NCBI GenBank assembly: GCA_030280995.1
Contig: JASXTE010000017.1
Coordinates: forward strand, 26,499,998-26,563,997
Direction: 5' to 3'
DNA: 64,000 nt
DNA from: Hemileia vastatrix
Lineage: Eukaryota; Basidiomycota; Pucciniomycetes; Pucciniales; Zaghouaniaceae
Part shown: in pieces, positions 47,586 through 60,467 of the stretch
Numbering within the stretch: position 1 is the stretch's first letter
Layout: each line of letters begins with the position of its first letter
Notes under the pieces: generated by a model
The model's input: the letters and a program-made list of their open reading frames with translations, nothing else
What the model was told of the DNA's origin: nothing
Database searches by the model: none
Translations under genes and position numbers: made by a program

Positions 47586-48664
47586 GTGGGAGGGCCTAAG
47601 ATCAGTTCTCAGGCCCAACTAAAGCCTAAGGCTTCAAAGGTGGATCCTAAGCTGAATGCAGCTAGGAAGAAGTACAGCAAAGACAAGCTGTACAAGATGC
47701 AGAATGGGATTGCTGTTATGGGCCCCCCTGGTTTTGGTGCATTGGAAATGAATGGTGAACCAATGCATATGGATGTTGATTCTGACTCTGAGGAGGATGT
47801 CCCTTTGGCTTCATTGCCGAAGCCTGTTAGAGTTATAGGTTCTGGTGAGGGATCTGGTTTGATTTCTGTTGATGGTAAATCTGTTGGTGGCTCTGGTCCT
47901 CAGGAGACTTCTTGGACCAAGGTAGTGAAGCCAAGTGCTCACTTCGAGAACCCAGTAGTTTCTGGCCAATCTAATTTTATGAAATCTGTTCTGGAAAGGA
48001 TTCATCAGGGTCAGGTGTCCCTTTCTTATTGGGAGTTGTATGCTATCAGTCCTGGGTTGGCTGATAGACAGAAAAAGTTGTTGACCAGGAGAAGGGTTTC
48101 TTCTGGGGAGGTAGAATACATTTGTGATTCTGCTGAGAAGTTTGATAGGGGTTTGAAGCCTCATTTTTCTTCACCTCTGGGATATTTCAATGTCACTCTG
48201 AATGGCAGGTAGGCTAGGGAGTTAGTGGATTCAGGTTCTCAGATAAACCTGATTTTTTTGTTTGAGGCTACTCATCTGGGCCTCCCCATCAAGACAGGAA
48301 TTGGTGGAAATTTAAGAGGGATTGGCAGCCATGTCACTGAATTTATTGGGGAGCCTCAGAAAAGGCTCTTTTTTACATTTCAAAAGGTAATGTAAAAGCT
48401 GCTATGGGTGGACCATTCTTGATGGACTTTCATGCAAGAATTGGTTATCAGTTTGATATGTGAATCAGTTTGGAGTTTACCAGTGAAGATGAAAGGAGGA
48501 TTCACATGAGGTTGTCATCTCCTGGAGATGATGGTTGGGAGACCAGGCCAGGCTTGTCTTCAATGTGCCAGTGCATGGATTGTTGTAGGAGAAGAAAGGA
48601 AGTCGGTTCTGCCTCTGTTTTTTGGAGTGTGGCTCAGGCTCTAGTGAGAGTCTGTCTTTTTTAG
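47586..48664 (+). pseudogene. PR: gag tail and aspartic protease of element II
   Basis: Parallel to 3-1055: the acidic DSDSEEDVPLASLP segment, then SPGLADRQKKLLTRR, then VDSGSQINLI at about 48223. A TAG at 48210 (Glu in element I) and at least one frameshift near 48350 break the protease. It ends at a TAG at 48662 after MCQCMDCCRRRKEV. Confidence 0.85.
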
Positions 48665-48946
48665 AGTGATGAGGGCTGATCTCCCTAGTGCTACAATCTC
48701 TCCCCAAGATGAGGAAATCTCAGGTTGTAGTAGGTCAGCTCCCTTGAAGATATACCAAGTGGATTTTCAACTTTCTCTTTATAATATTCTCTTCTCTGCA
48801 AGTATTCTTCATATTTTTCATCAAGTATCTGTTCTCTCTGAATATTTTCAATTATTTTCAATTCAATTTAAAAAAGAAGATTGGAAATATATCTTTATTG
48901 AAAGGTATGGTGAAAAGCTGTGGAGTGGTGAGATTGAGGTCTAAAA

Positions 48947-49014
48947 GTAAGTCCTCACAATTGTGCACCGCTAGGGTTTATTCTAGGCCTTTCAAAAACA
49001 TTACCTTGGCCACG
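48947..49014 (+). repeat. first half of an intron-like block, split by element III
   Basis: Starts AAAAGTAAGTCCTCACAATT and stops at GGCCACG, where the LTR of element III begins. It resumes at 60468 (ACGTCTGTGAGC) and ends TTTTGTAG at 60508. Confidence 0.75.
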
Positions 49015-50358
49015 TGGCATTCCCAATCTGAGTAGGCTACTTAGGTGAAAATTTGATTGGACCTTGGTTGGAAGAAAATCATGGTGTTAGCGGGTGTTAA
49101 TTTGGTTGAAGGGAGTTAACTGGATTTTTTTTGGGTGAATTTATAGTAATTTTTTGAAGGATTTATGGTGATTTTTTTGGACAATTAATGGTGTTTTGGA
49201 ATGGATATATGTTGGTATTCCTATTGTTATTTGATGGTTTCATGGATTGGGTATTGGTTTTACTGGATTTTCTAGGGCTCTCTTGGTATTTTTGGTCGAT
49301 GCAGTGTGCTCATGGAGTAGCCATTTTTTCCGGTTCGCTCTGGTGATTTTCCGGTGCAAAAGAGAAGTCATTGTGGCAAAGTTGGTAAATGTGGCAAAGT
49401 TTGGTCAATGGTGCAAAAAGTCTGGGCACTGTGGAAAAGTTTGGTCACTGCAGAAAAGTCTGGGCACTGTGGGAAAGTTTGGTCACTGTAGAAAAGTCTG
49501 ATCACCAGTGCAAAGTTTGGTCACTGCAGAAAAGTCTGGGCACTGTGGCAAAGTTTGGTCACTGTAGAAAAGTCTGATCACCAGTGCAAAGTTTGGTCAC
49601 TGTGCCAAAATTTTGGCTATTGTGGCAAAATTTGGTTAGAAAGTTATTATGCTTACTAGATCAATAGTTTATCGTAGATCATATGCATGTAGGGTATTGT
49701 TGGAAAGGTCTGGAGGAGGAGAATCATATGGGGAGGGGAGAATTTTAGTCATATACATGTTTTATGTCTTTTAGTTTCGATAATAAGTGTTTTTTTGATA
49801 ATCAACAATATTTAACATATAACAACAATTATAATAAAAAATATCAACATATAGGGTACCATTTGATAGCTCTCATCCTTGGTGACTCAAATTTATTTCT
49901 TTTCTTATAAAATTTATAAAATAAAAATATAATAAAGAACACTCTTTAATTTTGGTGGGAAACTGGGTAAATCTGGGGCAGACCTTAAATAAGGCACCTT
50001 TGAACAGATCATCCCAAGGGTGGTTTCTGGGGTACTTTACTGTACTTTTCAGTCTCTGGGGCAAGTGTTGCGGCTTTTTCTAAGTATTTTCTGTGACTTG
50101 TATCAGTGTAATCTTGTATTAGGTATTTGTTTTGGGGGTGTAATCATTTATTGCACTTATTTTTTATTCCATATTATAGGTTTCCAACACTTTCAAAGTC
50201 TTTCTCTCAGATTTTCACCTTATCCAACTCTTCAAGCAGATCTTCAAGCTTAGTTAATTGAATCTTACATTTACTTAGAGGGACAGGGATTTCTTTTTGT
50301 TTTTGCAACTCCCTTTGATTCTGCCTGCAGCAAGATGACTGTAGGAGTCTACTCTACA
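49015..50358 (+). repeat. 5' LTR of element III (about 1344 bp)
   Basis: Begins TGGCATTCCCAATCTGAG and ends GGAGTCTACTCTACA. It is matched by 59179-60467. An internal tandem array at 49369-49636 repeats AAAGTTTGGTCACTG and AAAAGTCTGGGCACTGTGG units. Confidence 0.88.
49369..49636 (+). repeat. tandem array inside the 5' LTR
   Basis: About nine units of 20-27 bp alternate GCAAAGTTTGGTCACTG with GAAAAGTCTGGGCACTG. The 3' LTR copy (59556-59747) has fewer units. Confidence 0.8.
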
Positions 50359-50362
50359 TTTT

Positions 50363-50380
50363 TGGCGCCCAAAATGGGGT
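50363..50380 (+). other. candidate primer binding site of element III
   Basis: TGGCGCCCAAAATGGGGT follows the LTR end by 4 nt. This is the usual place for first-strand priming. Confidence 0.6.
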
Positions 50381-50526
50381 TTGAATTCTATAGTTTCTGA
50401 AGAAACCTACTTGTTGGACTTCTGGATTTTGGTTTTCTGGTTGTTGGACTTTGATTGGTTGGTTATTTGGTGATTCTGGTAACTGGCTGAACCAGTACAG
50501 GATCTGTGGTAGTAGGTGTCTAGGTA

Positions 50527-50641
50527 TAGGGCTGAACCCTTTCTAGATCTGATGTTTTTGCTTTTGTTTGTTGTTTTATCCTAGTAAAGGGCTGAACCCT
50601 TGTAGGATATTGTTGGTTGTCTGGTAAAGGGCTGAACCCTT
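50527..50641 (+). repeat. three identical small hairpins in the leader of element III
   Basis: AGGGCTGAACCCTT recurs at 50528, 50588 and 50628. Each folds as AGGG-CTGAA-CCCT, and they lie between the primer site and the gag start, so they are candidate packaging signals. Confidence 0.65.
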
Positions 50642-50673
50642 GCAGATTTCATTGGTTTCTGGTGCTATTTGGG

Positions 50674-53145
50674 ATGTCTTCTCCATCTGTTGCTGGTGTT
50701 ATTGCTGCTGCTGATGAGTGTGTTAGGCCTTCAGTAAGGATTCAAACTTGGGATGGGCCCAAGTTTGTTGGTGATGATGTAAAGTGGTTTTTATGCAGAT
50801 ATGAGGCTGCTGCTGGAATCAATGGGGCTACTCATTTAGATATGGTGAAGCAGGTAATCCTTTTTCATTTGTGATAGGGAAGTTGAGAAGTAGATTACTG
50901 GTATGGAGGGTTATAAGACTAGGGATTGGAAAAGGCTTAGTAGGGAAATGGTGGACAGATGGGGAGTCAGCTATTCAATGGTGGATTTAAATAAGGTTGT
51001 TGGAGAATGACAAGTGCAGGGTGCAATAACTTCTTTGGTGAGTTATAGGAAATTTGTTGGTAGTTTTGAAACTGTGGTGGAATATCTGGTGGAGGTAGAA
51101 GAATCGGCTCATTAAAATGCAGTCAAAGATTTATTTTGGTCACCTTTTGGGAGGGATGTTAGGATGGATGTGTTAAAGGAGTTGTCTAGAAAGGGTTTGA
51201 TGAAAACCTTACCTAATGGGGAGCAGAAGTTGCCTGCTCTCAAGGTGGTTAAAGAATCGGTGGAGTCTCCCCTCAAGCTTTTGGCTGTTGACAGTTATCA
51301 AGAAACCTGTACACAGTATATCAGCAAAATTAATGAAGTTTTGGCTGATAATAACGATATTATGAAGAAGGCTCAGGAGGCAAGAAAATCTCAGTTGGGG
51401 AAACCGGTTCTTAAGCTGGATGAGAATGTGGATAAGGAGATGGTGGATCAATTGGCTGACTTAACGAAGCAATTGAAAATTTTTGTTCAAGAAACTCAGA
51501 GGGCCAGCAGGGTTTCAGCTTCTTCTTCATCATCTTATTCAAGTAGAGGTTATGATAGGAGGAATGGTGGTACTGTTGATGTTTGTATTTTTTCCTACTG
51601 TAACTGGAAGGGACATAAGTCTAATGATTGTTGGACTTTGAATAGGGATCAGGCTGCTGGTAGAGTAAAATTTGATGGAAAGTTTTTAGGTTTCCTGATA
51701 GATCTTTTATCAAGCCCAGTGAAGGTCAGGCTCCTTTGGATTTGGTGAGGAGGAATAGTATGGGTGAAAAGAGAGCTAGGCTTGAGGAATTGCCTACTGA
51801 GGCTTCTTCTGGTACTGGAAATAATTCTGGAGATAAGGGGAAGTAAAAAGAGGTTAGTAAGGCTACTTTTTCTATTTCATATGGTAATTTGGAGTTAGTA
51901 AAGGTTGTTAAGGCGGATGGTGAGTGTATGGCTGGTGTATATGATGTGGAGGCTGCTAGGAGGGCGGCTGCTTCTAAAGATAGAAGAAGTATTTATAATC
52001 AGTTAAGGTCAAGAGGTGGAAAGGCAGATTCTAAGAAGGATGAAGATCCCAAGAAGATTTATACGCCTGAAGATATTTGTCAGATGAAGAAGGGGATAGC
52101 TCATATGGGTCCCCCTAGTTTTGGTGCTTTTGATCTTAATGGTGATCCTATGCCTTTGGATGATGGTTCAGATACAGAGGAGGATGTGCCTTTGGCTTCT
52201 TTTCCTAGGCCAAGTTCTAGTGGGCCAATGGAGGGAATTAGAGCTACTGTTGATGGTTCTGGTTTGGTCTCAGTGGATGGAAAGGTTTATGGGGATAATT
52301 CTGATGTGGAGATGTGTGATGTTGTTGGTAATGTGGGACCTCAGGAGTCTTCTAGGGCAAAGGTTGCTAGGAGTAAGGCTCATTATGAGAGGCCAGTTGT
52401 TTCTGGTCAAGAGAATGCTATGGATGTTGTTTTGTGAAGGATGAATAAGCTTCAGATTACATTATCTTTGGTTGAATTGCTCACTATTAGTCCAGCCCTT
52501 GCTGAAAAGCAGAAGAAGCATTTGACTAGGAGAAGAGTGGCTACTGGTGAGGTGGAGTATATGTTTGAAAATGTGGAGATGTTTGGTAATGAGGTGGAGA
52601 CTCATTTTTCTGCTCCTTTTGGATATTTGGTGGTTTCTTTGATTGGCAAAGACGTGAACGCATTGGTTGATTCAGGCTCACAAATAAATTTAATTTCATT
52701 GGATCAAGAAACTAGTCTGGATTTTCCAATTAAAGCTGGTGTTGGAAGAAATCTCAGAGGGATAGGTGTGCATGCTACTGAGTTGATTGGTACAGTGGAG
52801 CATGTAAAGTTAGGTGTAGGTGGATCTGTTGAAAAAGTTCATTTTTATGTGGCTAGAGGAGCTGTGAAGACAGTTTTAGGAGGGCCATTTTTGATGGATT
52901 TTGAGGCCAAGATTGGTTATCATTGTGGTGTTGGGATTAGTTTGGAGACTACTGGGGAGGATATGAGGCGGCTACATATGAGGTTGGCACCCCCAGCTGA
53001 TGAATGTTGGGAAACAAGGTCTGGTGTTTCTGCATCTTGTCAGTGTTGCACTTGCACTAGGAAGAGAAAAGAATTGAAGTCCCCTTCTGGTGTATTTGAG
53101 GATAGTGGTGATCATTTTGTTGGTGACCCTTCCTTTTTAGGGTAG
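50674..53145 (+). pseudogene. gag-PR: gag and aspartic protease of element III
   Basis: The start is at 50674 (MSSPSVAGVIAAADE). Capsid-like sequence includes RIQTWDGPKFVGDDVKWF. A frameshift near 50860 and stops near 50893, 51008 (TGA at a Trp position) and 51114 break the capsid. A knuckle (SYCNWKGHKSNDC) lies near 51595. After a frame change the acidic SDTEEDVPLASFP tail follows. A TGA at 52435 precedes the protease, which has ALVDSGSQINLIS near 52660 and LGGPFLMDF near 52885. It ends at 53145. Confidence 0.88.
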
Positions 53146-53412
53146 ATAGGGCTGATCAGTCTAGTTCTGTAATCTCTCCTCAAGAAGAAATTCTGTATTG
53201 CAGTAGGTCAGCTCAAATGGAGATATATATAGTGGAACCTCAACTTTTTGTAGATAATATTACTTTATTATGTCAATTTTCGTCAAATTATTTGTCTGGT
53301 TTCAGTTTTTCTTCAAGTTTTTCTCTCAACTTTATTTCAAGTTCTGAAGATGTTTTAGGGAAAATTTTGTTGGAGCGGAAAAGTTTTGGAGTGGTAGCAA
53401 ATGGGTCTAAAA

Positions 53413-53518
53413 GTAAGTCCTCCCAATTGTGCACCGCTAGAGTTTCTTCTACACCTTTCAAAAACATTACCATGGCCACACATGTGAGCATTCCGGACAC
53501 CCCTGGTTGTTTTTCTAG
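53413..53518 (+). repeat. intron-like conserved block of element III
   Basis: A single 106-bp copy, GTAAGT to TTTTTCTAG, with only about nine to ten differences from the copy at 1332-1438. Neighbouring coding sequence of elements I and III is much more diverged. Confidence 0.6.
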
Positions 53519-53754
53519 ATATAGCAAGAAAACATTAGACAAAAATCAAGAAAAAAATCTCAAGTTTACTGAAAATCAGCAAAAAAATATTTATGTAAAG
53601 ATTTTGTCAGTAGGAAGGAGTCTACTTGGTTTACTGGTGGCCTCCAGCATGAGTATAAACTGCAAAATAATTCTCAACTAATTTCTCATTCTGATTTCTC
53701 TCAAGAAAAGTTTAAAATGCAAAAAAATTGTCTGAATAAAAAAAGCAAGAAAAG

Positions 53755-56700
53755 GTGTTTGTTGATTTGGGTTCTGTGAAGTGTGGTGATGATTTGGCTG
53801 GTGGTTTTGTTGGTAACACTGGTGTGTCTGTGTCCAGTTGCAGAAGAGAGTTACTCCTGCATGAGGATAGACAGACAACTTTTCATACTTTTGATTATTC
53901 TTTTCTTATTTCTAAAAATAATAATCAAATAAAAAATTGTCTGCATAATGAAAAACTAGATAACAATATTTTTGAAAATTCCAATAATTCTGTTTCTAAA
54001 AACTTTAATAATTCTTTTTCAAAAAAAAAAAATAAAATAAAAACTGAAAAAATTTCTTTATCTAATTCTAATAATTCTTTTTGTAAAAATTCTGTTACTC
54101 TTAATTCTGATGAAGATAAAGATTCTGTTGATGAAAGGAGCTCAAATCCTCAAGTACATGTGGAAGTGGAGGCGGCAAAATATAAGAAGGTTGCTGTGAA
54201 AGATAAACCAATCAATGAAGCGCTGCCAACTGGATTGAATCCGCCGTTGAAGAGACCACTTTTGTCAAGAGATCCATATAAAACTCCTTTAAGAAAGAAT
54301 CCGCCTGAATTTTCTGAAAAGTCAAGAATTACTTTTGATAGGATTGGTGTTGTAAATTTTGGGCCAGAGGGTTGGTTATCTTGTGAGGAGATGAATTTGT
54401 TGTTGGATGTGATGGTGTTGAGGGAGAAGGCTATTGTATTTGTGGAAGAAGAGAGGGGTGTTTTAAAGCATTCTTATGGTGAATTTTACAAGATTCCAGT
54501 TGTTTGTCATGAACCTTGGCAACTCAAGTGAATTCCAATTCCTGCTGCTCTTAAAGATGATTATATTGAAGTTGTTAGGGAAAGGATAAGAACTGGACTT
54601 AATGAACAACTGTCATCAAGTTATTCAAGTCCAGTTTTCTGTATCAAGAAGCCTAATGGAAAGCTTAGAGTGGTTCATGATCTTAGGGAATTGAATAGGG
54701 TGACTATAAAAGATGCTTGTATTCCTCCAAGTGCAGAGGAATTTGTTGATGCTTTTTCTGGAAGGGTATGTTATGGTTTGGGTGATATTATGGGGGTCTA
54801 TGATGAAAGAGAATTACATCTGGATTCAAGACCTCTGACAACTTTTGATACTCCTCTTGGATGGTTACAGCTGACTAGATTACCTCAGGGTGCTACTGAT
54901 TCTGTTGCTGTAAATTAAACACAAATGGCTTGGATTCTTAAAGATGAAATTTCACAGTATGCTGGTATATTTATTGATGATGGTGGAATTAAAGGTCCTT
55001 CAACTGATTATGATAATGAAGTGTTGGAGGAGAATCTAGGTATTAGGAGGTTTATTTGGGAGTATGCAGTAACTTTGGAAAAGATGTTGTTTAGGATTGA
55101 GGAAGCTGGTTAAACTCTTTCCGGCTCTAAATTTTTTTGTTGTGTTCCAGCTTTAGAGATTCTTGGTCATGTGGTGTGTAGGGAAGGCCAAATTATGTCA
55201 AAGAAGAAAGTCAACAAAATTCAATCTTGGCCAAGACCTAGAAACACTACTGGAGATAGAGGATTTTTGGAAGTATGTGTTTATGTTAGGATGTTTATTA
55301 GGGATTTCTCATTATTGGCTTCTCCATTGAGAAGCTTAACTAGGAAGGATGATGATTGGGATTGGGATTAAGCTTTTGAAGAAGCTTTTGTTAAGTTGAA
55401 GAAGGTGGTTGGTGAAGATATTATTCTTCATAAGTTGAATTATGGTGAAGGAGCTGGTAGGATTTATTTAGCTGTTGATTCTAGTCAGCTGGCTGCTTGT
55501 GCAGTGCTTTCTCAGATGGATAAGGTTGGTTATATTAGACCAGTTAGGTATGAATCTGTAGTTTTTACTGAGGTGGAATCAATATATTTACAACCAAAGT
55601 TAGAAATCTGTGGTGTGGCTGAAAATTTAAAGAAACTTCAAAATATCTTATGTGGTCAACATTTTGAACTTCAAGTGGATGCTAAATCTTTAATTCAGAT
55701 GATTAATTCACCTAGTTTACCTTATGCTCCAATGACTATGTTGGTAGCTTTTATTCAACATTTTTCATTCAATTTAGTGCACAGGCCTGGAAAATCTTTC
55801 ACTATGCCTGATGGATTGTCAAGAAGACCACCTACAGTAGATGATTCCAATTCAGAAGATTTTGATGAAGATATACCTATAATCAAGGCCAGTACCAAGG
55901 GTTCTGAGGACTTTCCATACCTCCCCCATGAGGTTAAACTGGCTGGTTCTATTTTTGTTGAATTTGATGAAGTTGATTATCTAGTTGATCATGAGGTTTT
56001 TGTAGATGAGGATGGTGTGGTTGTTTGGGATAATTGGAAGTTGGTTAATGGTGTTTATGTTTGGGATCTGAAGGAGGATAGTGGTATCATGGAAAAATGT
56101 TTGAATGAGGTGGATTATGTGAGTTTCAGCAAACGGCCGAATGCTCAGAGGATGATTGCTCATTCACAAGTGCAAGATATTGGGGAAAGGGAGGTTCCTT
56201 TGGATGCTATATTATTGGATTTTTCTGATGAAATTTGGGGCCAGACTGGGTTTTATTTTTTAATGGTGAAATATTTGTTGTCTCTGGGAAAACCAGAAGA
56301 ATGTGATGATGCTGAATGGGTAGCTATCAAAAAGAAGTCACCTGGTTTTTATTTTCCTGGTAGAAGGTGGATGAAAAGAAGACATCCGAATCCTCAAGTT
56401 GTTGTATCTCAAAGAAAAGTTCAAGAATTGGTGATTAAATCTCTTCATGAAGATTTAGGGCATAGGGGCTTTGGAGAAACTTATAAGCAGATTGCTGATA
56501 GATTTTGGTGGCCTGGAATGAAGATGGCTGTTAGATCTTGGGTTCAGTCATGTGAAGAATGTCAGAGAAGAAGTTATTTAAGGCCAAAAGAACCTGGAAA
56601 TGCTACTGGTGAAAATAATATTTTTGGATGGGTTAGTTTGGATGCTGTTCACATCAAGGAAGGTAAATATAAGTACTTGATTGTGGCAAGGGATGATTTG

Positions 56701-57506
56701 TCTGGTTGGGTTGAGGCTTTCCCTCTTATTAGTTTATCTGCTAAAAATGTAGCAGAATTTTTGATGAAGGATTGGGTGTATAGGTATGGTGTTATGAAGT
56801 TGGTAACTGTTGATGGCGGCTCCGAGTTTGGTGCAGACTTCAAGGAAGCTGTTTCAAAAATTGGCTCAAAGGTTAGGGTGGGGACCCCATATTATCCTGA
56901 AGCAGAAGGAATGGTTGAAAGGGGGCATCAAGTTATTAAGGATGCTTTGGTTAAAATGTGTGGAAAAAGTGCTGAAAAGTGGAGGCATTATTTACCCCTT
57001 ATTTTATTTGCTGACAGGATTACCACCAAAAGGACAACTAGTTATTCTCCTTATGAATTAGTTTTTGGTCAGAAAGCTGTTTTACCGGTTGATCTTGAAG
57101 CTGAATCTTATCTTGGTGTTGATTAGGATGTAGTCAAACTACTGAAGAATTGCTCTGTGCTAGAATGCAACAGTTAGAAAAAAAAGAGGGATATTTGGAG
57201 AAGGCATACAATAGGATGATCAAGATCAGGGATCAGTCTGTCAGGTATTGGGATCAAAGGTTGGCTCATAGACTCAGGAAGCCTTTGAGGCCTGGTGATA
57301 TGGTGTTGGTGTATCATAGGAGTTTGGAAAGTCAGTGGGGGAAAATGTTTGCTGATAGATGGAATGGACCATATATGATTAGAGAAATGGTTTCTGGTGG
57401 TTCATATGTTTTGGAAGAACTGGATGGTGTTGTCTTAAAGAAGAGGGTAGCTTCTGATCAAGTGAAGAAGTTTCCCCTTCAGGGAACAAAGAGTGCTGAA
57501 GTTTGA
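53755..57506 (+). pseudogene. pol: pol of element III: RT, RNase H, integrase
   Basis: The N-terminal part has an Asn/Lys-rich low-complexity stretch (53905-54100), then the PLKRPLLSRDPY motif shared with element I. RT has FIDDGG at about 54975 and LPQGATDS near 54885. RNase H spans about 55400-55800. Integrase has HEDLGHRG and CEECQRR (56450-56570), catalytic Asp in SLDAVH (56640), Asp in TVDGGSEF (56810) and Glu in EGMVERGH (56910), and a GPY module (57365). Stops at 54529 (TGA), 54916 (TAA), 55111 (TAA), 55369 (TAA) and 57124 (TAG) inactivate it; the longest open piece is 55396-57126 (576 residues). Confidence 0.93.
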
Positions 57507-59178
57507 CTCCAAAATGAGGATAAACTACAACATCAATCTTTTAGGAAATCTCACAGTCTTTTGAAAAATCAATCATTACTTCAATTTTAAAATTTTATTG
57601 TGCGGTGAAAATATGAGGGGGAAACAAATTTTTTTAGCAGTGTTCACAGGGGAACCTTCTAGATTTTATATTGGAAAGTTTGGGGGTAATTGATGAGTTG
57701 GCAGCTCTATTCACAATTACCCCATAGTGTTTGTTTTCAACCCTTCTCTGTTTCTAGTTGAATCCTGGCTTTGTTTTTTTTATATAGGTAGTCCTCTATG
57801 ACTATAAACTGTAACCTAACGTGGACACAGCACAATCTTTTGGAAGTCTGGATTCAAGAATTTTGTTTTGTTTAATTTTTTTTTTGTTGTATTGAAGTGG
57901 ATGATCACTTGTGGTCTCCAATCATTTTTACAAATTGGAGGGAGCCCACCCAGTGATCATTAGTTTGTTACCTTGATTTTCATTAAATTATCATTTTTCA
58001 AATCTTCAAATTTTTAAAATTTAATTTTTTTTTTTTTAAAAAAAAAAATTATTTTCAAAAAAAAAAAATTATTATTATTTTCAAAAATAATTTGTTTTCA
58101 AAAATTTCATTTTATGTTATATTTTTAATTTTTCTTGCCTGTGTATCCACAATCAAGGTGCACTTGGATGTGGGTATGATGTCAGGGGTTTGGCTCATCC
58201 AAATGGCTGGGGGACATCTTTTATTTTTTTATTTATCTTTAATTTTATTTCTCTTTTTCTTTTATTATATATTTATTTTATTTATTCTGCTATTCCATCA
58301 AGACTTAAAACTGAAATTTTTTTCAAGATCATTTTTTATTGGTCCTAAACTTTAAGACCGTGGAAAACTGAAGATGTCAATAAAACTAGGAATTATAATG
58401 GTCAAGATTTGAGGAGGATTTCTTTTAGTTAGACGTGTTCTATGGTGAACCTTCTAGATTTTTTATTGGCAAGTTTGGGGGTAATTGATGAGTTGGAAAC
58501 TCTATACACAATTACGTCACAAAGTTTGTTTATATGCTTTATTGTTTATAGATTGATCTCTAGCATTAGTTTTGTGATGCTGGTGGAATTCCTCTAAGAC
58601 TATAAACTGGTGATTTTGCGCTTGATGACTCAAGAAAATTCAAGTGGATGTAGATTTTGTAAATTGGAGGACCTTATGGCAATGTCCAGATCATTGCAGT
58701 TCTGGCTCAGTGGAGATGAAAGCCCACTCTCTGATTTTTCTTTTCTGTAGTTGGTAATTTTGGAAATTGGAGAACCTCATTGCCATGTCCAGATCATTGC
58801 AGTTCTGGCTCAGTGGAGAAGAAAGCCCACTCTCTAAATTTTCTTTTCTGTAGTTGGTGATTTTGGAAATCTGAGGACCTCATGGCAATGTCCAGATCAT
58901 TGCAGTTCTGGCTCAGTGGAGATGAAAGCCCACTCTCTTAATTTTTTTTTGTTTGAGGTGAATGGTAGAGGAGTTTGGGGGACCTCATGGCGGTGTCTAG
59001 ATCATTTCAGTTCTAGCTCAGTAGGATTTAAAGCCTACTCTTTCATACTCAGCGGGTTGAAGCATCAAAAATCAAGTGGAGTCAACTTTAGAAGCAAAAA
59101 TTTTATTGAAATGATGGTGGAAAAGTTTTTTATGTGATTCAGAATGGAATGGGGAAATTTCATATTGGAGGGAGGATG
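57507..59178 (+). repeat. 3' noncoding region of element III
   Basis: No antisense gene is seen here, unlike element I. It holds two copies of the 190-bp module with a GGGGGTAATTG...CAATTACCCC hairpin (57685-57725; degraded at 58476-58515). It also has the conserved AGTGATCATT hairpin near 57898-57962 and a tandem repeat at 58660-59045. The polypurine tract TTGGAGGGAGGA (59165-59176) ends it. Confidence 0.7.
58660..59045 (+). repeat. tandem repeat, about four units of 103 bp
   Basis: Units start near 58661, 58764, 58867 and 58970. Each contains GTCCAGATCATTGCAGTTCT and GCTCAGTGGAG; the fourth is degenerate. Confidence 0.85.
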
Positions 59179-60467
59179 TGGCATTCCGAATCTGGGTAGG
59201 CTAATTAGGTGAAAATTTGATTGGACCTTGGTTGGAAGAAAATCATGGTGTTAGCAGGTGTTAATTTGGTTGAAGGGAGTTAACTGGATTTTTTTTGGGT
59301 GGATTTATGGTGATTTTTTGGAGGATTTATGGTGATTTTTTTGGAGGATTTATTGTGTTTTTGGAATGGATATATGTTTGTATTCCTATTGTTATTTGAT
59401 GGCTTCATGGATTGGGTATTGGTTTTACTGGATTTTCCAGGGCTCTCTTGGTATTTTTGGTGGATGCAGTGTGCTCATGGAGTAGCCATTTTTTTCCAGT
59501 GCGCTCCGGTGCACTCCAGCTTGCTCCAGTGTTTTTCCAGTGCAAAAGTGAAGTCACTGTGGCAAAGTTAATCATTGTGGCAAAGTTTTGTCATTGGTGC
59601 AAAAAGTCTGGGAACTGTGGCAAAGTTTTGTCACTGCAGAAAAGTCTGGGCACTGTGGCAAAGTTTAGTCACTGTAGAAAAGTCTGATCACCAGTGCATA
59701 GTTTGGTCACTGTGCCAAAAGTTTGGCTATTGTGGCAAAATTTGGTTAGAAAGTTATTATGCTTACTAGATCAATAGTTTATCGTAGATCATATGCATGT
59801 AGGGTATTGTTGGAAAGGTCTGGAGGAGGAGAATTATATGGGGAGGGGAGAATCTTACTTTTCTATATGTTTTATTTCTTTTAGTTTTGATAATAAGTGT
59901 CTTTTTGATAATTAACAATATTTAACATATAACAACAATTATAATAAAAAATATCAACATATAGGGTACCATTGGATAGCTCTCATCCTTGGTGACACAA
60001 ATTTATTTCTTTTCTTATAAAATTTATAAAATAAAAATATAATAAAGAACACTCTTTAGTTTTGGTGGGAAACCGGGAAAATCTGGGGCAGACCTTAAAT
60101 AAGGCACCTTTGAACAAATCATCCCAAGGGTAGTTTCTGGGGTACTTTACTGTACTTTTCAGTCTCTGGGGCAAGTGTTGCGGCTTGTTCTAAGTATTTT
60201 CTGTGACTTGTATCAGTGTAATCTGGTATTAGGTATTTGTTTTGGGGGTGTAATCATTTAATGCACTTATTTTTTTTCTATAATATAGGTTTCCAACACT
60301 TTCAAAGTCTTTCTCTCGTATTTTCAACTTATCCAACTCTTCAAGCAGATCTTAAAGCTTAGTTAATTGAATCTTAAGTTTACTTAGAGGGACAGGGATT
60401 TCTTTTTGTTTTTCCAACTCCCTTGGATTCTGCCTGTAGCAAGGTGACTGAAGGAGTCTACTCTACA
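59179..60467 (+). repeat. 3' LTR of element III (about 1289 bp)
   Basis: Starts TGGCATTCCGAATCTGGG after the polypurine tract and ends GGAGTCTACTCTACA, followed by the ACG duplication. Confidence 0.88.

Larger units (their letters stand above)
49015..60467 (+). mobile_element. complete Ty3/gypsy retrotransposon III (11.45 kb)
   Basis: Both LTRs, primer site, gag, protease, RT, RNase H, integrase and polypurine tract are present, but the ORFs are broken. ACG flanks both ends (49012-49014 and 60468-60470). The LTRs differ at many positions and in repeat copy number, so the insertion is not recent. Confidence 0.92.
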
